DNA of 64,000 nt from Symsagittifera roscoffensis (Eukaryota; Xenacoelomorpha; Acoela; Convolutidae): assembly GCF_963678635.1 (NCBI RefSeq), contig NC_087065.1, forward strand, positions 40,547,430-40,611,429. The letters run 5' to 3'. A model generated the notes under the pieces. The model was not told the origin of the DNA, made no database searches, and worked only from the letters and a program-made list of their open reading frames with translations. Of the stretch, positions 33,296-44,555 are shown in pieces. A program made the position numbers and the translations under genes. The stretch's first letter is position 1. Each line of letters starts with the position of its first letter.

Positions 33296-33739
33296 AACTA
33301 ACAAACAACTTTAAACCCAACGGACCACCCGCACACAAATCTCAAAATCTCAAAATCCGGTGGATAAGGCAATCAGAAACTTATACTGCGGGTTCACGGA
33401 CAACGCCATAAACATTTCTGCGAAAGTGATACTACCTATTTTTTCAAATGGATAGTCACACGATGACTGCAGCTTCTTTTTGACAGAAGGACATGAGAGG
33501 AACATACTCGAAAACGACAATTTGCCTAAAGTGGGGGTAGAAGTTTCACAGAAGTACTTTCCACACTTCGACACAAACCAGACGTATAAGAAGACAAACT
33601 TTATTTCAACAGCAGAATCAGAAAGAGAATTCATTAACATCTCCAAAACGTTTAAAAATTTATTCCTTCGGATTGGAAAAATAAAAAATCAGATCAAAAT
33701 CACCCATTTTCTTAAACCCTTAAACCCATTCAAATAAAA

Positions 33740-34560
33740 GGAAGACGAGTCTCCCTGCACTTACTGGATTCAGTTAAAACTGAACTTAACCGATTAAAAA
33801 GCGAAGGACACATCAAGAAATTAGAAAATTGTGATGAAGGTTGTTTTATCAGCCCATTTGTTTTTACTTGTAAAAAAGACAAATCGATCAAGTTGGCTTT
33901 AGACCCTTAATTTATTACTAAACCGATATGCAAAAATAAATATCAGATGCCTAATATCCACGAACTTGTAGACAATGTATCGGCACACATCAAATGATTA
34001 TGTTCGAGAAGTTTGGTTTACAAATTTGTATTTGAAAAAGGAATATAGTCAACTCGCCTTAGACAAGTTTACTAGCAACCAATGTAATTTTAGTATAGTG
34101 GGCGGCAATATTACTGGTACCTACCAATTTTTAATTGGTTTTTAAGGCTAAGGTGATATGCCTGCCGAATTTCAAAGACTCATGGACGATCCCTTTTACA
34201 AACTGTTTAGGTACGATAGGTATGATCCCGCTAGGTACGATCCCTTTTACAAATTGTTATTTAGAAAACGTTTTAATTGCATCCGAAGGAAGTTTTTTAG
34301 ACCACAAAAATATTGTGTTGAAAATCTTATCAACGTTAGACGAAAACAACTTCGCCCTCAAATGGTCAAAGTATGAATTTTTTCAAACGTAAATCGAATG
34401 GTTGGGATTTAAAATCTCAAAGACTGGAATTTTTCCTTTATTCGACAAAACGGAAGCAATAGAGGATTTACCCATTACAAAAAATCTCAAAGAGTTAAGA
34501 TCATTTTTATGATCTATAAACCAATACATTAAATTCGTCCCAAATTGAAACCCAAAAATG
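33740..34560 (+). pseudogene. Reverse transcriptase fragments, element 2
   Basis: Broken by several stops and frame changes: GRRVSLHLLDSVKTELNRLK, CKKDKSIKLAL, NKYQMPNIHELVDNV, MPAEFQRLMDD, an in-place small tandem duplication around 34190-34255 (GATCCCTTTTACAAA twice), LKWSKYEFFQT, then WLGFKISKTGIFP. The catalytic two-Asp motif is missing at the duplicated spot. Confidence 0.8.
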
Positions 34561-35000
34561 TACATTACAAGACGCTCTCTCAAAATTATTTGGAACCTTT
34601 GATCTTCCTATCAATCAAAAATCAAACGTTCTCCCTTCGAATTACCATTTTATAGAAAACCAAACATTATTTGGAAACAACTGGCTTCTGGTAAACCATC
34701 CAATGGATTTTTAGACAAAGAAAATCTAAACTCTCCAAAAAAAGAGCAAGGGACTGGAATGCGGACGACAGAGTGGAAGATGGATACAAAGATACACTGA
34801 TCTCCAAGAAAAACTTGACACCTGCAGAGACGAGATACGATACAGACTACATATCCAGTTCAAAACCCTCCACCTCTAGATTACCGCTTCAAAGTCCGTT
34901 TGAAGGTAAAACCCCACGGAAAACGAATGGGAACATCAATGGAAACCCGTTTTATAAGGAACTAAACAAAAAGATGATAACACCTCTAGTTCAACTGTAG

Positions 35001-36171
35001 AACTATCCGACGGACAAATAATCAGAAAGTCAGATATTGCCCTTCCCAAATAAAACTCTTCAAAACTCAGATCTTTTAAAGGCAACATTTCATGCCCATA
35101 CTTTCTTAATCGTAATGTTGAAGTAGGTCAGAAAACCGAGAAACCCAGGAGACCAGGTGGGGTCTTTGTGTTTATAAAACAGTTGTCTTCTCCATTGTAC
35201 TACTCTGGTTTCACCATCGCTTCGATGCTAAAAGTCTGAAGCAAGATATTTATGCGTGGCGAATTATCCCAGCCGCATTTGACCACAAGCCTTTGCGGTC
35301 TCAAGAGATAAACTAATATGTTAAAAAGAACACTTCATTAGCAAAATGAAAGAAAAAAATTCAAATTGCAAGTCTTAGTCAGCTTCAAATTTTTTCTTTT
35401 ATTTTACATATTTTCACATTAAACATAATAATACACAGCAATACTAAAGAATTTTTAACTTTGTGTTTCCATTGTTGGTTGTGTAATCATGGTTAACATT
35501 TATCCTAAGTCAATCAGAGCTAAATGTTTGTAATAAGCAAAAAAAAACTTGAACATTTGCACAATACACTTAGAAAAACAAACAATCCAGTCGAACAATA
35601 GTAGTCAGGCTCCATAGATGCACTAGCTAATGTGTTTTTCTTGTAAATAAGAGCATTTTTTTCAGTTTAGTCAGAAAACATCTCTTCTTAGCCATAATGT
35701 TTTCTGCCATCGAGCTACCTTGAGTTCCATTGATTTCGGTGGATATGTGAAAAACTAAGTTTTGAAACACTTATTTTCTTATCAAATGAAATAACACAAG
35801 AAAGAAAAAAAAACCAAATAAAAAACAGCAAAATAGTTCTTCTTTTTTTTCTCCTCTTAAATCTTATAGTGAGTTTTTGCACTCAATTAGCTCCGAATCT
35901 GCGCTGAGCTTAAACAAAAGTTTAGGCAATGATTTGGAGACAACAAAAATTTTTGCGTATTCCGAATAAGTTATTTTTGCGTAACTGAAGTACACCTCTG
36001 CCACTTCATAAATTTTGGTTCTGATAAATCAAAAGTAATCAAACCAAATTTTTTTTTGAGAGCTCATGATTGGAACAACTATAGAAATTATGCTCATTCA
36101 TAATTAGGACAATTTATCCACGAGGGGGCGAGCCGCTATTGTCCCTGTTTAAAAACTAATAATGTTTCCTT
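35001..36171. other. Intergenic; no feature recognised
   Basis: AT-rich sequence between element 2 and the next foldback. Open stretches on both strands are short and random-looking. Confidence 0.4.
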
Positions 36172-37268
36172 CCCGGGACGACCAAAAATACTAGTCATAC
36201 AATTCCATATATAGAAAAATGCTAGTCATACACTTTCCATACGATTCCTTACGTACAGAAAATTGCATGAAAGGTCTATGATTAGTGTTTTTTTCATATA
36301 TGGAAATTGTATGACTAGCATTTTTCCATAAACCAAAAATATTGATTTTTTACATTTTAATTTCTCAAATCTTTTTGGTTGTGTTCGTAACGGAACACAA
36401 ATGGCATAAACCTTGATTACTCAAACGTAGTAACCAACGGTTTGGCCGTCTCGCATTAAAAATGCATTGGAAACAGCCTGATAAGTGTAACTTCTGTCTC
36501 AGACAAATAATATAACAAAAGTAATCAACTTTTAAATTTTGGTAATAATTTTTAAAGATGATTATTTCTAAAATTTGAATTTTTAATTTACCAGACATTG
36601 ATCAAGGCATACAAAAACATGTCATACAAAAGAAAGATGAGTTTTAAGCGTTTTTGAAAAAAGTTATAAAGAGAAAAGGAAGAAAAATCCAATATTAGTA
36701 TATCCAGGACTACGTTATACACACAAAAAATTAATTTTTGCATGCAAAATTTTTTTTTTCAAAGAATGTGTGTTTGAATACGAAAATCAATTTGCGGCTG
36801 GAAAAAAACACAAACAATTTTTGGGGGCAATATCAAAAACACTTAAAAAAATTTCTGTCGTCGCCATCAAAAAAATGCTATGACTAGTGTTTTTTTTCAG
36901 AAAACAAAAATAAAAAAAGTCAAAGTTTGCAGTCGTAGCAGCCCAAAAAACGCTTAAATGATTTGCCAGCAGTTGAATTGATTGTTCAAAGCTTTTTTTT
37001 CACAAAAAAAATTTTTTCAGAAAATTCTAATCGTACAATTTCCGTATATGGAAATTGTATGATTAGAATTTTTTTTCATACCATTTTTTTTCCTTTTTTT
37101 ATGAAGAGATACCAATTTCGATACCAAAACAACTATAAAAACACCTTTGAAATTCGATTAAACTCATTTTGCAAAAATGTATGAAATTTGTAAGAACAGC
37201 ATTTTTCCATAGACCAAGTGTATGAAATTGTATGATTAGCATTTTTGGTCTATGGAGGTCAACCCGGG
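36172..37268. mobile_element. Foldback element with CCCGGG-type inverted ends
   Basis: The left end CCCGGGACGACCAAAAATAC and the right end, read inverted, CCCGGGTTGACCTCC then ACCAAAAATGCTAATC match after a short gap. Internal palindromes repeat CATACAATTTCCATAT motifs at 36190-36330 and 37030-37080. No coding sequence. The ends resemble those of 1840-2316. Confidence 0.6.
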
Positions 37269-37274
37269 TTACCC

Positions 37275-37375
37275 TCAAGCAACGAGCACGGATAATGGAG
37301 GGCCTCAAACATCCGAACTTTCGATTGAGAGGCGGAAGCGTAGCCACTTCACCATCACTTGACCATATCGCTTGT
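37275..37375 (-). repeat. tRNA-like relic with A-box and B-box-like motifs
   Basis: On the minus strand TGGTGAAGTGG fits the A-box pattern and GTTCGGATG about 36 nt later resembles a B box with two mismatches. It lies between the foldback and the left LTR of element 3. It may be a SINE fragment; a functional tRNA is not supported. Confidence 0.25.
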
Positions 37376-37379
37376 GACT

Positions 37380-37681
37380 TGTCGTACAATGAGAATACAA
37401 TGAAATTGTACGAGTGTAGAGGCAAATGTAACCAGTCAACAAGTTTAGTAAGAAAACACCGTTTCATAAATAGGTCAAATAATGCATAACACTAAACAAA
37501 AGGTCGACACTAATCAACGTAATAGCTTTGGTTATTCAATCTGGTGCCGCGAGGTCACCTGAAAGTTAGTCTTCAAGGACGAACATAAAAATCGCAGCAA
37601 TAAAATAGGATGTATAGATGAAATAAAATCAATAAATAGGTAATTTATGAAGGTACGAAGATATATACCCGGACGGATAAC
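37380..37681 (-). repeat. 3' LTR of gypsy element 3
   Basis: Read on the minus strand it starts TGTTATCCGTCCG and ends TACGACA. It is clearly homologous to 44244-44555 (shared GTGATAGCTTTGGTTATT-like core and CGGACGGATAACA terminus). The internal side carries the polypurine tract (minus strand CTCCCGGGGAG). Confidence 0.8.
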
Positions 37682-37765
37682 ACTCCCCGGGAGCTATCAA
37701 AATTTTTCAAAGATTAAACAGTTTGTTGAGTGAATTGTTTTTACTGTGGATTTACACTACCATTC

Positions 37766-37767
<2 letters not shown>

Positions 37768-37824
<57 letters not shown>

Positions 37825-37862
37825 TCTTTCTCACTCTCACTCTCACTCTCTCTCTCTCTTCT
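37768..37862. repeat. (CT)n microsatellite inside element 3
   Basis: Long CT run on the plus strand with a few A and TTT interruptions, just inside the 3' LTR of the minus-strand element. Confidence 0.97.
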
Positions 37863-39586
37863 CGTTTGTTGATCGCTCTCTATAGTCTCATGTTCTTTTC
37901 GTTGATTGCTGTGTCTTCCATTTGTTTTTCCTTTCTGAACGGATCTATCAATTGTGATTTTAACCGGATCTAACCCGTTTTTCCTGGTTTTTGTTCGTCT
38001 GCAGTTATCGGCTTCATCTCACGTGATCATTGTTGTCGCTCTTGGTGTCTCGATACCTCATTATAGTCGCCGGTTGTTCTTCTGGTTTTCGTGCTTTCTT
38101 TTTTCAGCTTTTTTGTGGTTTTTGCCGCCCGGATAATTCGCTCGGTAACTTTTTTATTCCGGTTGTAAGTTGGTTTTTTGTCTTTGTTGTCATTTTCTTG
38201 TGCAAAACTTGTGGATAGACTTGAATCTGTTTTGCGTCTTCTTCATTCAGCTTTTCTGCTATCGAGCCCATTTGCTCTATCTGTCTCTTTTGCTGGTGTG
38301 GGTTTAGGCACCATCCCCTTCTTTATGCTATTATTAGCCAATATTGACATAGCATTACCAATTTTGGCCTCAAGATTGCTCGAGCGATTGCATGTCGATA
38401 TTTTTGTGGTGGCCGCGTTTTCTTCATGTCCAGTTTCTTGGATAATGGTTTTTTTCGGATTATAAAATTGGTACATCTGATTTTCAGGACGGCGATGCTG
38501 GCATATTGAAGATGATATGATGCCTATTGGTTGTGGTACTCCATCTAATCGCTGGCCATAATGTTTTATTTATAAGGCTTACTTGCTGACTCCTTCTTTT
38601 GGTTGGTTGATCGAGGTCACTCCGATGTCTTTGTTAGCTACCTGAGCTAGCTTTTTTCGTTTCCGCGTGATCGCTTCTTCGCCGTTTTTTCTTATTGAAT
38701 TGGACTTTGATTGTTCTTTTAACATGCATGTGAGGGTTCCCTTGGATTCTTCACATGAAAAAAGCGATAACTTCTATTGTGTCGGGCGGATTTGTACGAC
38801 GAAGTCAAATAGTCTGGTGGGGCAAAAGTTCCATTAGACATTTGGGTTACGTACGAAAGCAAAACCACTGTTTCGATGTATTTTCGAACGTTTGTACCCA
38901 AGCGGTGTGTTAAGATTTTCCCGTCTTTTGTTTTACGCTTTTGATGAAAGGCAGTGCGCTCCTTAACTGTCTATACTAATCTCAACGTTTTCCTGGCTAT
39001 TTGATTAATACGTTCTCTGAGGTTTTGTGTTTGGGGCTGCTTCTATCTCTTTATGCCTTAGTTCTATAGGGGAATTTAGTTTCTTAGTAGTCGAATCAAG
39101 TTCACCAGTGAGTTCGGTGTCCAAGTTATTTAATTTCCAGAAGTTCCCCGCGCCTTTTCCCGGGTGCCCGGCGCCTGATGGTAATTTTGTCCTTCGACCA
39201 GTAGTCGTGGTTCTAAAACTGTTCTGGTGTCCGTCGTAGTCTCTCTAGTTTCTGCTATTCATTTTTACATTAACCCAACTTAGGTTGCTTTGGTTACTTG
39301 CTGTTGCTAGGTTTGATAATTTCGTATTTGGACGCCTGCCCATGTGAATTTCGATAGATTTTGCGATTTTTTTTTCGCGATTGGGGTAATTCGTAAATTT
39401 TTTTTATTAAGTTGATCATTTGTCACACCAGACACTAGAATATATGTTTATTTCAGGCCTCGATTTTCGTTACCCTTAGCTTATTTTTTATTGTATGGAA
39501 TAGGCGTTTTATCAAACATATGGCCCCATGGTTGTCTACTGGCGCATACAATAGCTTAATGTTGTTTTCTTTGAAATAAAGCTGAA

Positions 39587-39811
39587 CTATTTTTTTATCT
39601 TGAATGTTTGTGCTTGGTCGCATCTTATTTTAAGTGGAACTCCATATATACCGTTCCAATTAATATATACCGTTGCATAACCTTGATTGCTGTGTCTATT
39701 GTGGTTTTTGTAAGTACCTTTGCGGTGGGGGATTTGAAAAAGAGGTTTTTTAGCTACCAATAAATATGCGTCCTTATTAAGACCATCGAGCATGGGTCTC
39801 GCAAAATCCAA
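39587..39811 (-). pseudogene. Integrase core fragment, element 3
   Basis: DFARPMLDGLNKDAYLLVA is the first catalytic Asp region and GVPLKIRCDQAQTFK the second Asp region of the retroviral-type integrase. The glutamate region was not seen in frame. Confidence 0.7.
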
Positions 39812-42086
39812 TAAAAATTCTAATAGGCTCTATTACCTCATCCTATTAAAACTGATGCTTTTTCATATGATTAATTTAAAAATTTTACCTTGCTTTTTTC
39901 AAATTCTCTACAATTTTGCCCTTTGTTACGATAGCTTTTTGGACATGCGGAAACTAAATGTCACCCGCATTTTCCAACATGGCGCTTGTCCTCTATGTGT
40001 TAGGTGAAAGCTTTCCAGATCGAATCAAGTATTCTGTTTTAATCAATCTGTTTGGTATATTAAAAACATCAGTCATTTAATCACAGTTTTTTTCTCGAAC
40101 AAAGTGAATCAGCGGTTAGGGTTTTTTTGTCTTTGCGCGTTGCTGGCGTTGTAAAGCGGCATCCCAATAGAGTGCGGAATCATCTTTTCTCATTTTTCTT
40201 GCTTTTTCCATCACGTTTGTTGGTGTTTCATTGTCAATTGCTAATATGATTTAGTGTGTCTCCACCAGTTAGGAGTTTTTTCTTGAAAAATTGATACCCG
40301 GCCTTATTGGTGTGAGATCCATGTTCAGTGATCTTGTCTTTGGTTGATTGTAAATTTCTTTTTCTATTGATGGTGCTACTTTTTTATCCGTTTGGAAGCT
40401 TTTTGTCTCTGTCTCTTGCTGGGGTATTTGATTGCGCTTTTTGTTTCTGATGATAATTTGCATTTTTCAACCTCCATTCTGATGTGGAGACCTCTTGCTC
40501 CTGTTTTGTGTCTTGTATTTGCTTCTGCTTGGCCCAATTGCTTTTTGTGTTACTTTATCTTTCTTAGGACGCCACTTAACTGATTGTCCTTCTTGTATCC
40601 ATTGCGTCAAATTTTTCCGTGTGGATGTTCCATTCACATGGGTGACTTTTGTTTTGAATTCTTCACACATGATTCTGGGTCGGAACTCGTTTTTACTTAT
40701 CATTCTCCTTGTAGGCCCCATTGTATGTTTCCTCCCTTGGTTGCTGTCTTCATATCTCTCACTTTCCTTTCCTGCTCTCAATTTTTTTTTCTTTTTGCCA
40801 CGATATTTAGCTTCTTCTCGGATAAATATGTGAATCGATCTCCTTCCTCTGGAGAATTCTTTTATCGTTTTCTCTCTTTCCGGGGTGTCCTTGCTCTATG
40901 GAGTTTTGCTTTCGGTGAAGTCCATCTTTTAGTCGTTCCTGTCCATTATTGGTTAGCAAAGTGTAACTTTAAGGCAAGGTCTTCAGTTTTTTGTTAGATT
41001 TTGTTAGATTCGTGACCGACTGATAATTTGCAGAGTTTAAGACGGAGTCGCTCCGTCTATTCTGCGTTGACCGGATGTCAATCAAATTTCACGGTGCTCG
41101 TTTCTTATTGGTTAATTCATTCAGCACTAAACAACCTTATTTCTCAAGCTTTGGAAAGAACGTGGATGATTAGCAATTACAAAATCTTTACCATAATTGC
41201 TTGCTGGTAGCGCCGTGCTGACTGAGTTGCGTGAGACGTAATTACTTAGTCCGTTTTCGTCAAAGTTGAATGATAATAAGCGGTCAATCCACTGAGTAAC
41301 ATTAAACCGTTTCTGATTTCTCTGACATGTTTAGTTCGCTCAGCAAGGCCGTGCGATCCGTGATAATAGTGGAAGACTTATCATATAAAAAGTACCTAAA
41401 GTTCTCTACGGCTCAAACTACTCCTGATACTTCCAACTCATTAGTAGAACTTTTTTCTTTGTAATTCTGTGAGTGTCTTGATGCATAGGAGATGGGGATC
41501 CAACTCCTATGCATAGGCCATGGGGATGGCAGATTTTTTCTAATGCCACCCTAATCCAAAAAAAAAAGAAGCGTTGCAAACTAATCTTGTTTCTAGGCTT
41601 TGATCAAATTGTTTTTTCTCGACGATTTCTGCAACTGGGTTTATAACCTTTTTGAAAGCACTACCATGTTCTTTATTCCATTTGAAGATGATGTTCTCTG
41701 TGTTTTCAGCAATAACCTATGCGGTGCGGTATGTGTCGCCTAGTTTGATATACAATTTGTAAGGGGGTTTTTTGAACCCATAAACTTTTTGAGATGTTTG
41801 AAGTGTTTGTAGGGTTCTCTATAGCTGCCGTCTTTCTGATAAGTCATTTGCTTTAATTCTTATTGATTCTTTGCCGGCAATTTTGCGTTCTGCCATCAAA
41901 TTGCTGATTTCTTTGCATTTAGTTTGTTCTATACTGTTTTCAGTTTCGTTTGGTGGTCTGAGTTTTTCGCTTTTGAATTATCAAAATGCCGACAAGGAAT
42001 GCAAATGTGATCTTACAACTTGTAAAAGTGAGGTTGACTGCTTTCTGAAATTTTATTGGCATGTCCTGTAAGCCGTAGAAACCAGT

Positions 42087-42638
42087 TTAAAATTGGTATA
42101 TTCTAGGTGCTCGTCCACCAATTGAGCTGAAATTATATTGTTCTCTGGTTGTCCTATCCAGTAGGTTTTGTGCATACGCGTAACGTAGGTCTGAAGTGGA
42201 GAAATATACATCGCAGGAACTTTTGCTTTTGACCGCTTTTGCAACGGTGTCTAGAAGCAAGTCAATGTTGGGCATTTTATACTTGTTTTTTTTTTCTGTG
42301 GAAATATTTAATGACTTGTGTCAAATCCAGTGTCAGTTTAAATTTTGTTTTACTTTTATAACAAACGGGATCATAAAATGCATTTTGCCGCATTTTTCCA
42401 ATTACTTATAGTGTTCTTGGTTAAACAATTTGTTTATCTCTTGTTCTATTTTTTCCTGTAGGAGTATGTGTACTGTGCGTCCATTTTGAATAAATGCTTT
42501 GAAGTGTTTGACATATTTGGTTTTTACCACATGTTTTTTTGATTCTCCAAATAAGGTACATAGACCTTGATAGTTTTTACTTACGAACAATGCTATTTTA
42601 GGATCCGATCTGTGGGTTGAGTCAATGTTTAGCACCAT
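42087..42638 (-). pseudogene. Reverse transcriptase fragments, element 3
   Basis: AFIQNGRTVHILLQEKIEQE (42.5 kb) is the RT entry region; then MPNIDLLLDTVAK and YFSTSDLRYAYAQ (42.27-42.09 kb) correspond to MPNIEELMDTVG and MDLTYAYGQ of element 1. Frames are broken between them. Confidence 0.75.
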
Positions 42639-43292
42639 TTGGTGTTTTGAATTCTCTTGTTTCAGCTTGATTTAAATCAGTGGCAGAACTTTTCTTCCCA
42701 CTATGTTGGCTCTGTGACCGTTCACCACAATGAAAAAAGGGCGTTTGGAATCTTAAAGGGCGATTGAGGAATAAAATGTTGGCCTACATGTATTTTACTC
42801 TTTTGTAGAATGCCAATTTTAGTGCCTCGTCTTCGTTTGATTCTTGTTTCTAGTTGGCACTTTTAATCGTTTTTTTGTACATATATGCTGCTCCATAACC
42901 ATTGAAAAAGGATATTGAGCTACAGGATTCTGCAATTACTGTTATGGTATCTCCATTTATTTTTAGTTTTATCTAATGTCTATTGATTTCGTCTTCCTTG
43001 TAGTCAATTACTTTTTTAATATTGGATTGTCTTCTTGGATTGTCTTCACCCTCTATTTGACGTCTTGAATTGTTTACCAACCGTTTGCTGCAGTACATTC
43101 CAAGAATCCTATTTGGTCTACATTATTTGCGTGTGATTTCTGCTGTTGTTGGTCATCAGTTTCGTTTCCTTGTTCGTTGACACAATTGACATTTGACATT
43201 CGACATCTTTTTTTTTAAAATGTCCCCTTCTGCTTTTTCAGCATATTTTAACATTGGTTGGGCATATCTGTAGATGACCTGCCGAAAATGTG

Positions 43293-43697
43293 TTACCAGA
43301 TTGAGAATTTTGCTTGGACTGTCTCGGTCACGTGGGACTGTGGTTGTTTATTCATTGAAAGAAACTGTCCCCAGCTTTGGGAGCTCGTGTTTCCACGGCC
43401 ACTTCTTCTTCCGAATGGGGGCTCATTTTTTCCCTGATTTACGAGCCCCACAGTTTCCTGAATTACATTGAAGAGAATTTCCTGTCGCGCTTGTATGTCA
43501 CTCGAAATGATGTTTAGAATAAATGTGTTATATACCCTTTTCCGTCTCAATGGCGCAGTCATATGCATCTCTTGGAGTTTTTCGTTCTGCGAGGAGTTCC
43601 TCTGAGATCTTTTCATTAGGCAAAGGTGCTGTGAACATGTCGCGTACCCCTTTTTCCTCGCAATCACCGCTTTGTAACTCTGCGTGAAACTGTTCAA
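43293..43697 (-). pseudogene. Gag fragment, element 3
   Basis: 134-residue open stretch with FTQSYKAVIARKKGYATC near its start and an RSGRGN segment, parallel to the late gag of element 1. Upstream, the gag start at 44244 (MAQQAVDQKN) is open for about 31 codons before a stop. Confidence 0.6.
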
Positions 43698-44243
43698 GTG
43701 TTTAGTTTTTTTTCTGTATGCGGCGAATGAAATTATCTTTCAAATTTACAATTTTTTGGGTGATGAACAATCCGCTAGTTCGTCCCAAAGGTCTTTTGCG
43801 GAGGTTGAAGTCAGGTTCACATTTGGTAATCGTTGTCTGAACTGTCTTTATGACTCGTGCCCGAGGCATAACTACAAGTAGCTTTTTGCCTTTGTGGATG
43901 CTTCGTGACACAAGAGTGAACCACACATTTCTCATTTTGCGTTTGATTTAGCCACTTCGTTTGCACAACGAATACTCTTCTCTTGTTTGCGGACTCTTCT
44001 GTCTCGTTTTTGAGGGTTAATTTCGTTATGTATTTCCTCCTTGTAAATGTAAATACGTTCTGCTGGTTTTGGTACTGCCTTGGCCTGGTTGTGCGCAGGG
44101 TATTCACGTCTATGTTCTCCTTGGCCATTATAGTCATTTGCAGTTCCCCTACCCGTTTTTCTCATTCGACTGGTGTTTTGGTGGTTTGAGCCAAAATGGT
44201 GGTATATTCAGTGAGTTCTTTTGATCGACTGCTTGCTGTGCCA

Positions 44244-44555
44244 TGTAGTACAACGCGAATGCTAAGGTAGGTGTATAGAGGTAAAACAAAACAATTAGTG
44301 CTAGTCACCAAGCTTAGTTAGAACACACCATTTCACGATTAGGTCTATAACTGCTCAAAAACGCAAAAATGACTGTCACTAAGCAACGTGATAGCTTTGG
44401 TTATTTTAGATTATTATGATGCCACGAAAGCACCTGAAGTTTGGCCTTCAAGTTCGAACATAAATTTTTCAGCCTTAACTTAGGCTGAATAAATAAATAC
44501 TATAATAAATAGGTTTTTATGTAGATGCAAAGGGTACATATGCGGACGGATAACA
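44244..44555 (-). repeat. 5' LTR of gypsy element 3
   Basis: 312 bp; minus strand starts TGTTATCCGTCCG and ends TACTACA directly before the PBS TGGCACAG. Confidence 0.82.

Larger units (their letters stand above)
32422..35000 (+). mobile_element. Ty3/gypsy retrotransposon 2, strongly decayed and 3'-truncated
   Basis: PBS TGGCGCAG at 32625; gag ATG at 32624 spanning the LTR/PBS junction (MAQSNNESNV, then KPPFWQNL). Gag fragment at 33029-33295, RT fragments at about 33740-34560, and a charged tail at 34773-35000. No 3' LTR was found. Confidence 0.85.
37380..44555 (-). mobile_element. Ty3/gypsy retrotransposon 3, two LTRs, decayed coding region
   Basis: 7.2 kb on the minus strand: 5' LTR 44555-44244, PBS at 44243, gag remnants 44.2-43.2 kb, RT remnants 42.6-41.9 kb, integrase remnants near 39.8-39.6 kb, CT-rich tract near 37.86-37.77 kb, polypurine tract, 3' LTR. 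The LTRs are noticeably more diverged from each other than those of element 1, so it is older. The 5 bp flanking each side do not match. Confidence 0.88.

Noticed and set aside
38000-41000. Several plus-strand hydrophobic open frames that look like membrane proteins
   Set aside because: They are the reverse complement of gypsy element 3 (T-rich because the sense strand is A-rich).
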